From the NCBI GenBank assembly GCA_008086245.1, contig VSIX01000058.1, positions 27,517 through 91,516 on the forward strand: 64,000 bases of DNA, in the 5' to 3' direction. Under the pieces are notes generated by a model that was not told the origin of the DNA, did not search any database, and worked only from the letters and a program-made list of their open reading frames with translations. This document shows, piece after piece, positions 37,459-45,474 of the stretch (positions within the stretch are counted from its first letter, which is position 1; the number at the start of each line of letters is the position of its first letter). The stretch comes from Candidatus Mcinerneyibacterium aminivorans (GTDB lineage Bacteria > Macinerneyibacteriota > Macinerneyibacteria > Macinerneyibacteriales > Macinerneyibacteriaceae). Both the position numbers and the translations under genes were made by a program.

Positions 37459-38013
37459 TTATATCGATAGAAAATGATTATAAATCCTTCTATCATCAGT
37501 TAATTCTGGATGAAAGGTTGTAAGCATAATATTATCCTTCTGTAAAAAAACATGTTCATCCTCATACATTCCTAAGGAAATTATATCATCTTTAAAACCA
37601 ATTATTTTAGGAGCCCTTATAAATACACCTCTATAGTTTGAAATACCCAGCTTGCTAATATCTATATTTTTTATACTGCTATTAATCTGTCTGCCATAGG
37701 CATTTCTCTTTATATTTACATCTATGATACCAAGATTATTAAATTTATCATCCACCTTTTTGGATAAAATTATACTTCCTGCACATATTCCCCATACGGG
37801 AATATGTGCAGCTGTTTCTTTAAACAATTTTTTTAATCCATATTCAATCAAAAATTTTCTCATTACTGTACTTTCTCCACCTGGAATTATCAGTTTATCA
37901 ATATTTTGAAAATCATCTTTTCTTTTTATTCTAATTGTAGAAATACCGTATTCTGAAAGTATTTTTTCATGCTCCTCTATAGCACCCTGAAATCCAAGTA
38001 TTCCAACCTTCAT
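37459..38013 (-). CDS. pdxT: Pyridoxal 5'-phosphate synthase glutaminase subunit
   Basis: The 184-residue class I glutaminase supplies ammonia to PdxS. The nucleophile is in PVWGICAGSIILSKK (Cys near residue 76), the His-Glu pair in TFHPELT near residue 167, and the oxyanion motif is PGGESTVMRKF near 45. The length fits the family. It follows pdxS by one base. Confidence 0.95.
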   Translation of the reverse strand: MKVGILGFQGAIEEHEKILSEYGISTIRIKRKDDFQNIDKLIIPGGESTVMRKFLIEYGLKKLFKETAAHIPVWGICAGSIILSKKVDDKFNNLGIIDVNIKRNAYGRQINSSIKNIDISKLGISNYRGVFIRAPKIIGFKDDIISLGMYEDEHVFLQKDNIMLTTFHPELTDDRRIYNHFLSI

Positions 38014-38014
38014 T

Positions 38015-38890
38015 TTATTCTCCTCTAGTTGATAGATTCACGGCAAGCGATTCCATTTCCAATCCTGTCATCGGAGACCCAATATCTTTAGATATTTCAG
38101 CTAAAATATCAGAGTTGTTATAATTAATTACTGCATTAACAATAGCTTCAGCCATCTTTCTGGGTTCCTTGGATTTGAATATTCCGGATCCGACAAAAAT
38201 TCCATCAGCTCCCATCAGCATCATCAAAGCTGCATCAGCAGGAGTAGCAACTCCTCCAGCTGCAAAATTAACTACAGGTAGTCTTTTTATTTTTTTTACT
38301 TTTTTGATCAGTTCAAAAGAAACACCTAGATTTGATGCTTTATTTTTAAGTAAATTTTCATCAATTCCTTCAAGCATTTTTATTTCTCTATTTATAGTTT
38401 TCATATGTTTTACCGCTTCTACAATATTACCTGTCCCGGCCTCTCCCTTTGTTCTAATCATTACAGCACCTTCTTCTATTCTTCTTAAAGCTTCTCCCAG
38501 ATTTCTTGCTCCACAAACAAAAGGAACACTAAATTCGCTTTTTTGAATATGATCATTTTCATCAGCAGGTGTTAAGACTTCACTTTCATCAATAAAATCC
38601 ACACCCAGAGATTCAAGAATCATTGCTTCTGCAAAATGACCTATTCTTACCTTAGCCATAACGGGAATGCTTACTGTTTGCATTATTTCCTTGATGATTT
38701 TAACATCACTCATTCTTGCAACTTCTCCCTCTTTTCTAATATCAGCAGGAACCTTTTCAAGTGCCATTACAGCGCATGCTCCCGCCTTTTCAGCAATCTT
38801 AGCCTCTTTGGAGTTAGTTACATCCATAATTACACCATTCTTAAACATTTTAGCAAAATCCTTATTAACTTTCACTCTTTTTGAACCCAT
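38015..38890 (-). CDS. pdxS: Pyridoxal 5'-phosphate synthase lyase subunit
   Basis: The 291-residue TIM-barrel enzyme forms PLP from ribose 5-phosphate, glyceraldehyde 3-phosphate and ammonia from PdxT. It shows [34 protein letters not shown] at the start, the active-site Lys in [14 protein letters not shown] near residue 75, and [13 protein letters not shown] and [19 protein letters not shown] near 130-155. The ATG at 38890 has AAAGGAG before it and gives the usual family start; a Met at 38905 is not used. It is transcribed from a strong promoter that overlaps the divergent pdxR leader. Confidence 0.96.
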   Translation of the reverse strand: MGSKRVKVNKDFAKMFKNGVIMDVTNSKEAKIAEKAGACAVMALEKVPADIRKEGEVARMSDVKIIKEIMQTVSIPVMAKVRIGHFAEAMILESLGVDFIDESEVLTPADENDHIQKSEFSVPFVCGARNLGEALRRIEEGAVMIRTKGEAGTGNIVEAVKHMKTINREIKMLEGIDENLLKNKASNLGVSFELIKKVKKIKRLPVVNFAAGGVATPADAALMMLMGADGIFVGSGIFKSKEPRKMAEAIVNAVINYNNSDILAEISKDIGSPMTGLEMESLAVNLSTRGE

Positions 38891-38950
38891 TAAAACTCCT
38901 TTCATTTTTATATTTTATATTTCATCCAATTATGCTATTATTTATATGAA

Positions 38951-39016
38951 TTGTTTGCAAGTTTCTAATACATTATAGTTTTTGTATTACTATTGTCAAG
39001 GAGTGTATTATGTCAA
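38951..39016. promoter_or_regulatory. Overlapping divergent pdxS/pdxR promoters with GTATTA boxes
   Basis: For pdxST on the minus strand, TTGACA (38994-38999) and TATAAT (38972-38977) are 16 bases apart. For pdxR on the plus strand, TTGTTT (38951-38956) and TATAGT (38974-38979) are 17 apart, so the two -10 boxes share bases. An inverted repeat TAATAC-N12-GTATTA (38966-38971 and 38984-38989) encloses the -10 boxes, and a third GTATTA is at 39005-39010. The second and third copies are each followed by TGTCAA. This is a likely PdxR operator; the binding is inference. Confidence 0.6.
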
Positions 39017-40290
39017 AGTATAAAAAAATATATAAAGATTTAAGGAATAAAATTGAAAATAGAGAATATAAACCCGGAAATAAAATTCCTTCAATGCGTA
39101 AACTGGCAGAAGAATACGGCTGCAATAAACTAATTGTAAAAAAAGCTTTTGATCTTCTTAAAGACAACAATTTAATTGAAAAAAAAATCGGCAAGGGAAG
39201 TTTTGTGAAGTTTCCCGAAAAGATAAATAGTAAAAAAAATATTTTTGATTTTACAACTTCTTATATAACAGAAGACTTTTTCCCATACAAAAAGGTTAGC
39301 AAACTTATAAATAATTTGATCGATAAAGAAAAGTCCAGTATCTTTTCCCAAAGTAACATCAAGGGGGATAAAAATCTCATAAATGTTCTTGCAAATAAAT
39401 ATAACCTCCCCCAAAAAAATATGATTATAATATCAGGAGCCCAGCAGGGAATTGATCTTTCCAGAAAGATTCTCAACCTTAGATTTAGTGAAAATATTAT
39501 TTTTGAGGATCCAACCTACTCAGGAGCGATATCCCTATTTCGACCTAAAATTTTTGTAACATTAGAGAATGATGGCCCTTCAATCAATGAACTTAAACAA
39601 AAAATAAATAAAAAAATTAAATCTTTTTATACGATTCCCATTATACATAACCCTACAGGAATAAATTACAGTCCTGAAAAGAAAAAAATAATTGCCAGTT
39701 TGGCCCAAAAATATAATTTTTATATCATAGAAGATGACTATCTTTCTGATTTTTCGGAAAATAATACAAAAAGATTTGTAGATATTATTCCAGATAAAAC
39801 AATTTTTATAAAATCTCTATCTAAAATCACAGCTCCGGGTATAAGACTGGGGTTTTTAGTAGCCCCCGACTCTCTTGTTAATAAATTTCTAAACGCTAAA
39901 TTTTCCTCGGACATAATGTCATCAACATTTATGCAAAAATTTTTAAATATTTTTATAAAAAGTGGTTTGTTTGATAAACATATACATTACTGTAAAACTA
40001 TTATTGATAAAAGAAAAAACGTTCTTAAAGAACTTATAAACAACTATCCATTTCTTAATATTAGCAATTCTCAGGAAGGTTATAATTTATGGATAAAATC
40101 AGATAAACCTATTAATTTAACCAATCCGCCGTGGGCAGATGGCTCGAACTTCTCATTTTCAAAAGAATATCAGGATTATTTTAGAATTTCTTTTATGGGC
40201 ATTAAAGAGAACAACTTTGAGAACAGTATTAAATATCTAAAAACGATTTTTGATGGCATTGAAGAAGAGTCTGACCAGCTGGTATTTTAA
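39010..40290 (+). CDS. pdxR: MocR-type GntR/aminotransferase regulator, probable PdxR
   Basis: The 426-residue protein has a GntR winged-helix domain (residues 1-75: YKPGNKIPSMRKLAEEYGCNKLIVKKAFDLLKDNNLIEKKIGKGSFV) fused to a fold-type I aminotransferase domain. The latter has the motifs YTIPIIHNPTGI, IEDDYLSDF and the PLP-binding Lys in FIKSLSKITAPGIRLGF near residue 271. MocR proteins sense PLP or an aminated substrate. Divergent position to pdxST makes PdxR, which controls PLP synthesis in response to PLP, the best call; this is inference from context. AAGGAG at 38998-39003 precedes the ATG and overlaps the pdxS -35 box. Confidence 0.85.
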   Translation: MSKYKKIYKDLRNKIENREYKPGNKIPSMRKLAEEYGCNKLIVKKAFDLLKDNNLIEKKIGKGSFVKFPEKINSKKNIFDFTTSYITEDFFPYKKVSKLINNLIDKEKSSIFSQSNIKGDKNLINVLANKYNLPQKNMIIISGAQQGIDLSRKILNLRFSENIIFEDPTYSGAISLFRPKIFVTLENDGPSINELKQKINKKIKSFYTIPIIHNPTGINYSPEKKKIIASLAQKYNFYIIEDDYLSDFSENNTKRFVDIIPDKTIFIKSLSKITAPGIRLGFLVAPDSLVNKFLNAKFSSDIMSSTFMQKFLNIFIKSGLFDKHIHYCKTIIDKRKNVLKELINNYPFLNISNSQEGYNLWIKSDKPINLTNPPWADGSNFSFSKEYQDYFRISFMGIKENNFENSIKYLKTIFDGIEEESDQLVF

Positions 40291-40294
40291 TTTA

Positions 40295-40942
40295 TCATTT
40301 CCATTCAATATTATCATTTTTAATTTTAACTTTTCTCATATATATATCATTTTTGATCATGTTCAATAATACTGAAGAAATTTTATGGGGGCTAATTAAG
40401 GTTTCCTTTTTAGGAGTTTTGGGCATTTTATCAGTTAAGGGAGTATCCACTATTCCAGGGAATATTTCAGTTACCCTTATTTTTGTTCTTGCTATCTCTT
40501 TTTCAAGCACTTCAAAAAAACCTCTGAGGGCAAACTTAAAACTGCAGTACAATGCTCCGCTGTAAAAACCCCGAAGACCTGAAATAGAATTAATGTTTAT
40601 TATCCATCCACATTTTTTCCTTTTATAGTTCTTAACTATTTCTTTTAATATTTTAACAGGTGTCCTTAAATTGTCATTGTAGGACCTGTCAAATTCATCC
40701 ATGCTGATATCCTCTATATTCCCATAATAACCCTGACCAATACAGTTGATAAAAATATTAGAATCTTTTTTTCCAATATCTTCATCAATATCGATAAATT
40801 CCACCTCACTATCAAAATTCATGCTGTTAAATTTATCTCTATTTCTCCCCATAACAACTACTTTATAATGAGATGAGAGTTTTTTTACTATTGAACTACC
40901 TATTCCACCTGTACCGCCTGCAACAATTATTCTTTTATTCAT
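40295..40942 (-). CDS. Short-chain dehydrogenase/reductase
   Basis: The 215-residue protein has the SDR nucleotide motif IIVAGGTGGIGSSIV near residue 4, the catalytic Ser in ININSISGLRGF near 118 and YCSFKFALRGFFE near 134, giving the YxxxK pair. The Arg in VMGRNRDKF after strand 2 suggests NADP(H). The C-terminal IFPGIVDTPL is typical. The substrate is unknown. The ATG at 40942 follows the upstream stop by five bases; an earlier TTG (40960) lies inside the upstream gene and has no clear Shine-Dalgarno. Confidence 0.85.
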   Translation of the reverse strand: MNKRIIVAGGTGGIGSSIVKKLSSHYKVVVMGRNRDKFNSMNFDSEVEFIDIDEDIGKKDSNIFINCIGQGYYGNIEDISMDEFDRSYNDNLRTPVKILKEIVKNYKRKKCGWIININSISGLRGFYSGALYCSFKFALRGFFEVLEKEIARTKIRVTEIFPGIVDTPLTDKMPKTPKKETLISPHKISSVLLNMIKNDIYMRKVKIKNDNIEWK

Positions 40943-40947
40943 AAATA

Positions 40948-42717
40948 TCAATCCATACAAATATAAATTTTATTTTCATTAAAATTCTTCATTAATTCGT
41001 TTTTTATCTTATCATAAATGTTATCTCTAAGTTTTTTCGAATATCTGTACATCGATTTTTCCTTCTTTAAATCTTTTAGAACCGATGTTGGCTCATTATT
41101 TTTTATAGTTTTATATACCTTCTTCGGCATTCTCAAGACACCAACAGATATTGAAAAGAGATTTTTCTCATCAATAATATTTGAAATCTTTTTTATTATC
41201 GATTTATAATCCTTATAATAATTTTCATAATATATAATCGGATCAAAATGAACTGAAATAGTCTTATTACTATCATTTAAAGCTCTTAAAGCCTGTAATC
41301 TTTGCTTCAGGTTGGCTGTATTTTTTTCATTTCTGGTAATAATCTTCTGGGGAGTAATACTATAAGCTATAATGATGTTGGAAGCTAAATCCATATCAAT
41401 TAGGTGACTGTAATTGATTGATTTAGTGCGGAATTCAATTAATACATTTTTAATATCTTTAATCTTTTCTGAAAAATATTTTACATTTTCTGTTATCTTA
41501 TCAAATGCAAGTGCATCACAAAAATCTCCAAAATAAAATATTATTTTTTTATCTTCATGATTCTGGATAAATTTTTTCATCCGGGACCATATATATTCCT
41601 TGTTGGCAAATATTACAATATCATCACTTCGAAACCACCCTTTCAGATAACAGTAGGAACAATTAAAGGGACAGTTATAACCATTAGTAACCGATACATT
41701 AATAAATTCCTTTCTGCCGTATTTTGGTGGTTTATGTTTGATAACACTTCCTTTTTTATTTGCGATAAAAATATTACTATAGTTTCTTTTAATTTTGTAC
41801 TGAAAATAATCTAGATAATTTTCAACAGTAACAGTTTCATAGCCTGAAAATTTTTCAGTATATCTTTTTTTGTTTTTTATGTTTTCTTCAATAAATAAAA
41901 AACCTTTGTTTTTATTCTTTTTTTCATCTTTTAATACCTTTTTATTATTAAAATAATTATTTATAGATTTGTTGTAGTTTATTTTTATTTTATTATATAT
42001 TTGATTTCGCTCAGTAAAACTAAACTTATTGCTGCTAAGATAACTGCTTAATTTATTTACATCACTTATATTTTTTAATGAAAAATCAATATGTTTATAA
42101 ATTTCAAGAGAGTATTTACCCCTGCCCAATTCTTGAAAATATGAAATATTACTCACAAAATAATTATACAATGCGTTTGCTGCTTCAAGATTATCACTTT
42201 TATTTATATTATCATTATAGTCACTTACCGATTTTAAAATCATAAGCGGAATTGAATATTTATCACAAAAAAATGCTACAAAATACCCCTCCATATCTAC
42301 CAGATCTCCAAAATATTTCCACTTTTTTTTGTTTCCCTTTTGTAAGTATAAAACAGTAAGCAAATCACGTTCTTGATCCAGTACTATATCGGTATCAATC
42401 GGAGGTCTTAAAACCTTCGTTTCATTTAAATTTATGTTTGTAACAGTTTTTATAGAATAAACTCTATTTTTTTCTAAATTCTTTTGGATGGAACCGGCTA
42501 TACCCAGATTAATGATAAAATCAATTTTATATTCTTTTTTTAAAAAATACAAAGAATCCAGAAGGTTTAGAGGGCCCTCTGTTTTATTGACAAATAGATA
42601 ATAATTTATGTTATTTTTCTTATATAAAAAAAGTTTATTTGATATTTTTTCTGTTTCTAAATTAGAAATAAACGGTTTAATTTCAAAATAATTTTCAAAA
42701 ACAAGAAAAAAATTCAT
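40948..42717 (-). CDS. Fusion of nucleoside phosphorylase-like and SPL-type radical SAM domains
   Basis: The 589-residue protein joins two enzymes. Residues 1-190 resemble 5'-methylthioadenosine/S-adenosylhomocysteine nucleosidase: an acidic N-terminal motif (FENYFEIKPF), INLGIAGSIQ near 70, and VDMEGYFVAFFCDKYSIPLMILKSVSDYND near 140 with the catalytic ME and SD residues. A helical linker of about 130 residues follows. From about 330, NVSVTNGYNCPFNCSYCYLKGWF carries the radical SAM CxxxCxxC near 348-356. Motifs further on (FYFGDFCDALAFD, IEFRTKS, VHFDPIIYYENYY) match spore photoproduct lyase-type proteins. It overlaps pth by four bases. The substrate is unknown; cleaving the 5'-deoxyadenosine made by its own radical SAM half is a reasonable guess. 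Confidence 0.82.
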   Translation of the reverse strand: MNFFLVFENYFEIKPFISNLETEKISNKLFLYKKNNINYYLFVNKTEGPLNLLDSLYFLKKEYKIDFIINLGIAGSIQKNLEKNRVYSIKTVTNINLNETKVLRPPIDTDIVLDQERDLLTVLYLQKGNKKKWKYFGDLVDMEGYFVAFFCDKYSIPLMILKSVSDYNDNINKSDNLEAANALYNYFVSNISYFQELGRGKYSLEIYKHIDFSLKNISDVNKLSSYLSSNKFSFTERNQIYNKIKINYNKSINNYFNNKKVLKDEKKNKNKGFLFIEENIKNKKRYTEKFSGYETVTVENYLDYFQYKIKRNYSNIFIANKKGSVIKHKPPKYGRKEFINVSVTNGYNCPFNCSYCYLKGWFRSDDIVIFANKEYIWSRMKKFIQNHEDKKIIFYFGDFCDALAFDKITENVKYFSEKIKDIKNVLIEFRTKSINYSHLIDMDLASNIIIAYSITPQKIITRNEKNTANLKQRLQALRALNDSNKTISVHFDPIIYYENYYKDYKSIIKKISNIIDEKNLFSISVGVLRMPKKVYKTIKNNEPTSVLKDLKKEKSMYRYSKKLRDNIYDKIKNELMKNFNENKIYICMD

Positions 42718-43304
42718 TTTGTATTACTATCTAAATTTATCTGTATACCGTTACACACAGACATAGCTTTTTGGAGCCTATCATTTAATACGTGTTTCAA
42801 GCCCCTTTCAGCATGTTCAAAAACTTCTATCAAAGTTTCCAGCTCTTTATCTTCAAAAACATCCAGCACATACTCCGATAAATCTGCAGACAAATTGTCA
42901 GGATTTTTTATTCCAATTCGTATCCTTGGAAATTTTTGACTTTCATAAACATTTATTATTGATTTTATACCGTTATGACCACCGCTGGAACCGCTATCTC
43001 TAATCCTGAGAGTTCCAAGGGGTAGATCTACATCATCATAAACAACTATAAAATTTTCAAAATCATTATAATCATTTTGAAGTTCATACAGTATTTTACC
43101 CGACAAATTCATAAATGTTTGTGGTTTGATTAAACGAACATTTTTGTGAAATAATTTACCTTCAATTACTCGATAGCTGGATCTATCTTTTTCTTTCTGA
43201 TTCAAGTATTTATCATTCAGGTAATCTAAAAAAAGAAACCCGGCATTATGCCGGGTATTAATATATTTTATGCCAGGATTTCCCAATCCTATTATATAAT
43301 ACAT
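42714..43304 (-). CDS. pth: Peptidyl-tRNA hydrolase
   Basis: The 196-residue enzyme frees tRNA from peptidyl-tRNA that drops off ribosomes. It has IIGLGNPGIKYINTRHNAGFLFLDYL with the catalytic His near residue 20, LIKPQTFMNLSG near 60, VVYDDVDLPLGTLRIRDSGSSGGHNGIKSI near 88 and RIRIGI. The start follows the rplY stop without a gap. The order rplY-pth is conserved in many bacteria. Confidence 0.96.
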   Translation of the reverse strand: MYYIIGLGNPGIKYINTRHNAGFLFLDYLNDKYLNQKEKDRSSYRVIEGKLFHKNVRLIKPQTFMNLSGKILYELQNDYNDFENFIVVYDDVDLPLGTLRIRDSGSSGGHNGIKSIINVYESQKFPRIRIGIKNPDNLSADLSEYVLDVFEDKELETLIEVFEHAERGLKHVLNDRLQKAMSVCNGIQINLDSNTK

Positions 43305-43994
43305 TTACTTTTCTTCTTCGCTTTCTTCCTCAGGAACTTCTTCTCCTTCTTCTCCTTCTTCAGGTAGTTCTTCTCCTTCAACTTCTGGTAGTTCTTCACC
43401 TTCTTCAAGAACAAGTTCTTCTTCTTCCTCTTCCTCTTCTTCTTCAGTAGGTAGAACGATATTCGCAACGAGCTGATCTTCTTCTTCCAAGATTTCAACA
43501 TCATCACTTACTTCAATATCGCCCACAACTATAGAATCACCAATATCAAGTTCTGAAACATCAACTTCAATTCTTGGTGGAAGATTCTTAGGTAAGCTTT
43601 CAATCAATAATTCATCAAGCTGCTGAGCAAGGATTCCGCCTTCTTTAACTCCTTCAGCTAATCCGATAAGTTCAACAGGAACGGATATCTTCAATGGTTT
43701 ATCCATATCGATTTCAAGAAAATCAATATGAATTACATTATCATAAACCGGATCCCTTTGTATTTTTTTTATAATTGCTTCCTTTTTCCAATCCTCTGTT
43801 TTTAAATCAAGCAGCACATTAACACCATCGGGATTTTCCAGAAGCTTATCAAAATCACTGTAATTAACTTTAAGAGATTCATTATCGCCTCTACCGTAAA
43901 TTACTGCAGGAATAACTTCTTTCTTCCTCATTCTTCGGCTGGCGTTTTTTCCTTTTTCTTTTCTTTTTTCTAAGTTTAATTCTAACTTTTTCAT
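43305..43994 (-). CDS. rplY: Ribosomal protein bL25 (TL5/CTC family) with acidic tail
   Basis: The 229-residue protein binds 5S rRNA. The L25 domain (ASRRMRKKEVIPAVIYGRGDNESLKV, DPVYDNVIHIDFLEI) covers residues 1-95. The TL5-type C-terminal domain (VPVELIGLAEGVKEGGILAQQLDELLIESLPKNLPPRIEVDVSEL) follows to about 185. The last 45 residues are almost all Glu with Leu, Val, Pro and Gly in repeats around EGEELPE, an unusually long acidic tail. It sits between the glmU-like gene and pth. Confidence 0.94.
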   Translation of the reverse strand: MKKLELNLEKRKEKGKNASRRMRKKEVIPAVIYGRGDNESLKVNYSDFDKLLENPDGVNVLLDLKTEDWKKEAIIKKIQRDPVYDNVIHIDFLEIDMDKPLKISVPVELIGLAEGVKEGGILAQQLDELLIESLPKNLPPRIEVDVSELDIGDSIVVGDIEVSDDVEILEEEDQLVANIVLPTEEEEEEEEEELVLEEGEELPEVEGEELPEEGEEGEEVPEEESEEEK

Positions 43995-43995
43995 C

Positions 43996-44979
43996 TTACT
44001 CTCCTTCCTGTACTAAAATATTTTTCCTAATATCTTTATTTATATATTTAAATTCAATAGAACTATTCTTATCAATTTTGCAATTTTCCAGATATACATA
44101 GGGTCCTACCGTAGAATTGCTTTTTATTTCTACATAATCCTTTATATATACAGGTGCTTTAATCTCAACATCGCTATCACAAATCAGCTCTCCCTCAAGT
44201 ATAACAGAATCAGGATTGTTAATAGTAACACCTTTTTTCATTAATTCCTTTAAATACCTATTTTTATAGTAATTATTTGCCTTTGATAGATGATATCTTG
44301 AATTTACACCTATACACTCCTGAGAATTTTTATATTTATATCCATCTACATATAAATCATCTTCTATCATAAGCTTAAAAATATCTGTAAGATAATATTC
44401 ATTTTGCTTATTATTATTTTCCAGTTCATCCAGATATTTTTCGGTATATCTTTTTTTTATGATATACACACCAGTATTTATTTCATTAATTTTCCTTTGT
44501 TTTTCTGTAGCATCCTTCTGTTCAACAATTCCCTCGATAAGATTCTTTTTATTTCTGATTATTCTACCATATCCTGTTGGATTTTCGATTTCGGTAGTTA
44601 AAATTCCGGCATCCAGATCGTTCTTTTTAACAAAATCAATAAATTTGTGCATTTTTTTAAAATCAAGCAAAGGAACATCTCCTGGCAAAACCATAACAAA
44701 TTCATCATTCTTAAAATTTTTAAAATCAACCTGTTTCAAAGCATGTCCCGTACCAAGCTGTTTTTTCTGTTCAAAAAAATAACATCCTTTGTCCTCTAAT
44801 TCTTTTTTAATCAATTCTCCTTTATAACCGTAGATAACAGATTTGTTTTTTATATTTATTTCTTCAAGTATTTCATAGATATGTTTTATCATAGACCTGC
44901 CGCAAACTTCGAATAACACTTTGGGTTTTTCGGATTTCATACGTGTACCTTTACCGGCTGCAAGAATTACTCCAAGCAT
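43996..44979 (-). CDS. glmU: GlmU-like UDP-GlcNAc pyrophosphorylase, short form
   Basis: The 327-residue protein has the full N-terminal uridylyltransferase domain: LAAGKGTRMKSEKPKVLFEVCGRSMI at the start, LGTGHAL near residue 77, VLPGDVPLL near 98, NPTGYGRIIR near 138 and EINTGVYII near 167. It should make UDP-GlcNAc from GlcNAc-1-P and UTP. Only about 80 residues of the left-handed beta-helix follow (ITINNPDSVILEGELICDSDVEIKAPVYI); bifunctional GlmU has about 456 residues, and the acetyltransferase half with its catalytic His is missing. Glucosamine-1-P acetylation must be done by another protein. The gene position next to rplY and spoVG matches glmU in Bacillus. Confidence 0.87.
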   Translation of the reverse strand: MLGVILAAGKGTRMKSEKPKVLFEVCGRSMIKHIYEILEEINIKNKSVIYGYKGELIKKELEDKGCYFFEQKKQLGTGHALKQVDFKNFKNDEFVMVLPGDVPLLDFKKMHKFIDFVKKNDLDAGILTTEIENPTGYGRIIRNKKNLIEGIVEQKDATEKQRKINEINTGVYIIKKRYTEKYLDELENNNKQNEYYLTDIFKLMIEDDLYVDGYKYKNSQECIGVNSRYHLSKANNYYKNRYLKELMKKGVTINNPDSVILEGELICDSDVEIKAPVYIKDYVEIKSNSTVGPYVYLENCKIDKNSSIEFKYINKDIRKNILVQEGE

Positions 44980-45020
44980 AACATATCCCTTTTTATTTTT
45001 TATTCACAGAAAAAAAAAGA

Positions 45021-45092
45021 CTGGGCTGGGTGGATTCGAACCACCGAATGCAGGAGTCAAAGTCCTGTGCCTTGCCACTTGGCGACAGCCCA
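45021..45092 (-). tRNA. tRNA-Gln (anticodon UUG)
   Basis: The minus strand folds as a complete cloverleaf: a 7-bp acceptor stem TGGGCTG/CAGCCCA with discriminator G, a D arm beginning CGCCAAGTGGCAAGGC, and the anticodon stem CAGGA/TCCTG around the loop CTTTGAC with anticodon TTG. The T arm is GGTGGTTCGAATCCACC. CCA is not encoded; a run of T follows the 3' end and may act as a terminator. It lies between spoVG and the glmU-like gene, so it is probably processed from the operon transcript. Confidence 0.97.
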
Positions 45093-45104
45093 TATATATA
45101 ATTG

Positions 45105-45458
45105 TTATTCTGTTTCTTCTATTCCTTCTGTTTCTTCTTCTTCTTCAGCGTCTTCAGCTGCAGTTGGTCCTGCTGCTGTTTCTGATTCAAGTTCTTCTTT
45201 TCTTTTTTCAACAGCTTCATCATAAGCTTTAAAAACTTTTTCTTCGATGTATTCTCTCATGTCATTATTAATTGGATGTGCGATATCCTGGAAAGTACCA
45301 TCATTTCTTCGTCTACTAGGCATTGCTACAAATCTTCCCTTATTTCCATCAATAACTTTCATTCCTCTTACAACAAAATCATCATCAAAAGTAACGGTAA
45401 CAAAAGCTTTCAACTTTTCGTTATCTCTTAAATAAATTCTAACATCTGTAATTTCCAT
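45105..45458 (-). CDS. spoVG: SpoVG-family nucleic-acid-binding regulator
   Basis: The 117-residue protein has the SpoVG core MEITDVRIYLRDNEKLKAFVTVTFDDDFVVRGMKVIDGNKGRFVAMPSRR, then DIAHPINNDMREYIEEKVFKAYDEA. SpoVG binds DNA and RNA and tunes gene expression in Firmicutes and spirochaetes; it does not imply sporulation. The ATG at 45458 gives the family start; a GTG nine bases earlier is in frame, and GGGTGAT before the ATG serves as the ribosome binding site. The last 30 residues are an acidic tail (AEDAEEEEETEGIEETE), longer than usual. Confidence 0.95.
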   Translation of the reverse strand: MEITDVRIYLRDNEKLKAFVTVTFDDDFVVRGMKVIDGNKGRFVAMPSRRRNDGTFQDIAHPINNDMREYIEEKVFKAYDEAVEKRKEELESETAAGPTAAEDAEEEEETEGIEETE

Positions 45459-45474
45459 CCAGATCACCCTTTCT

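Noticed and set aside
38169..38546. 125-codon plus-strand frame
   Set aside because: It is entirely antisense to pdxS, a well-conserved gene.
43292..43507. Lys/Leu-rich 71-codon minus-strand frame
   Set aside because: It is the alternative frame of the Glu-rich tail of rplY, so its composition follows from that repeat.
44921..45232. 103-codon plus-strand frame
   Set aside because: It runs across the tRNA-Gln gene and the spoVG tail on the other strand and encodes a low-complexity Leu/Phe run that mirrors the acidic tail.
45105..45458. SpoVG as evidence for sporulation or a Firmicute
   Set aside because: SpoVG also occurs in non-sporulating bacteria and spirochaetes, and the outer-membrane genes here show a diderm.
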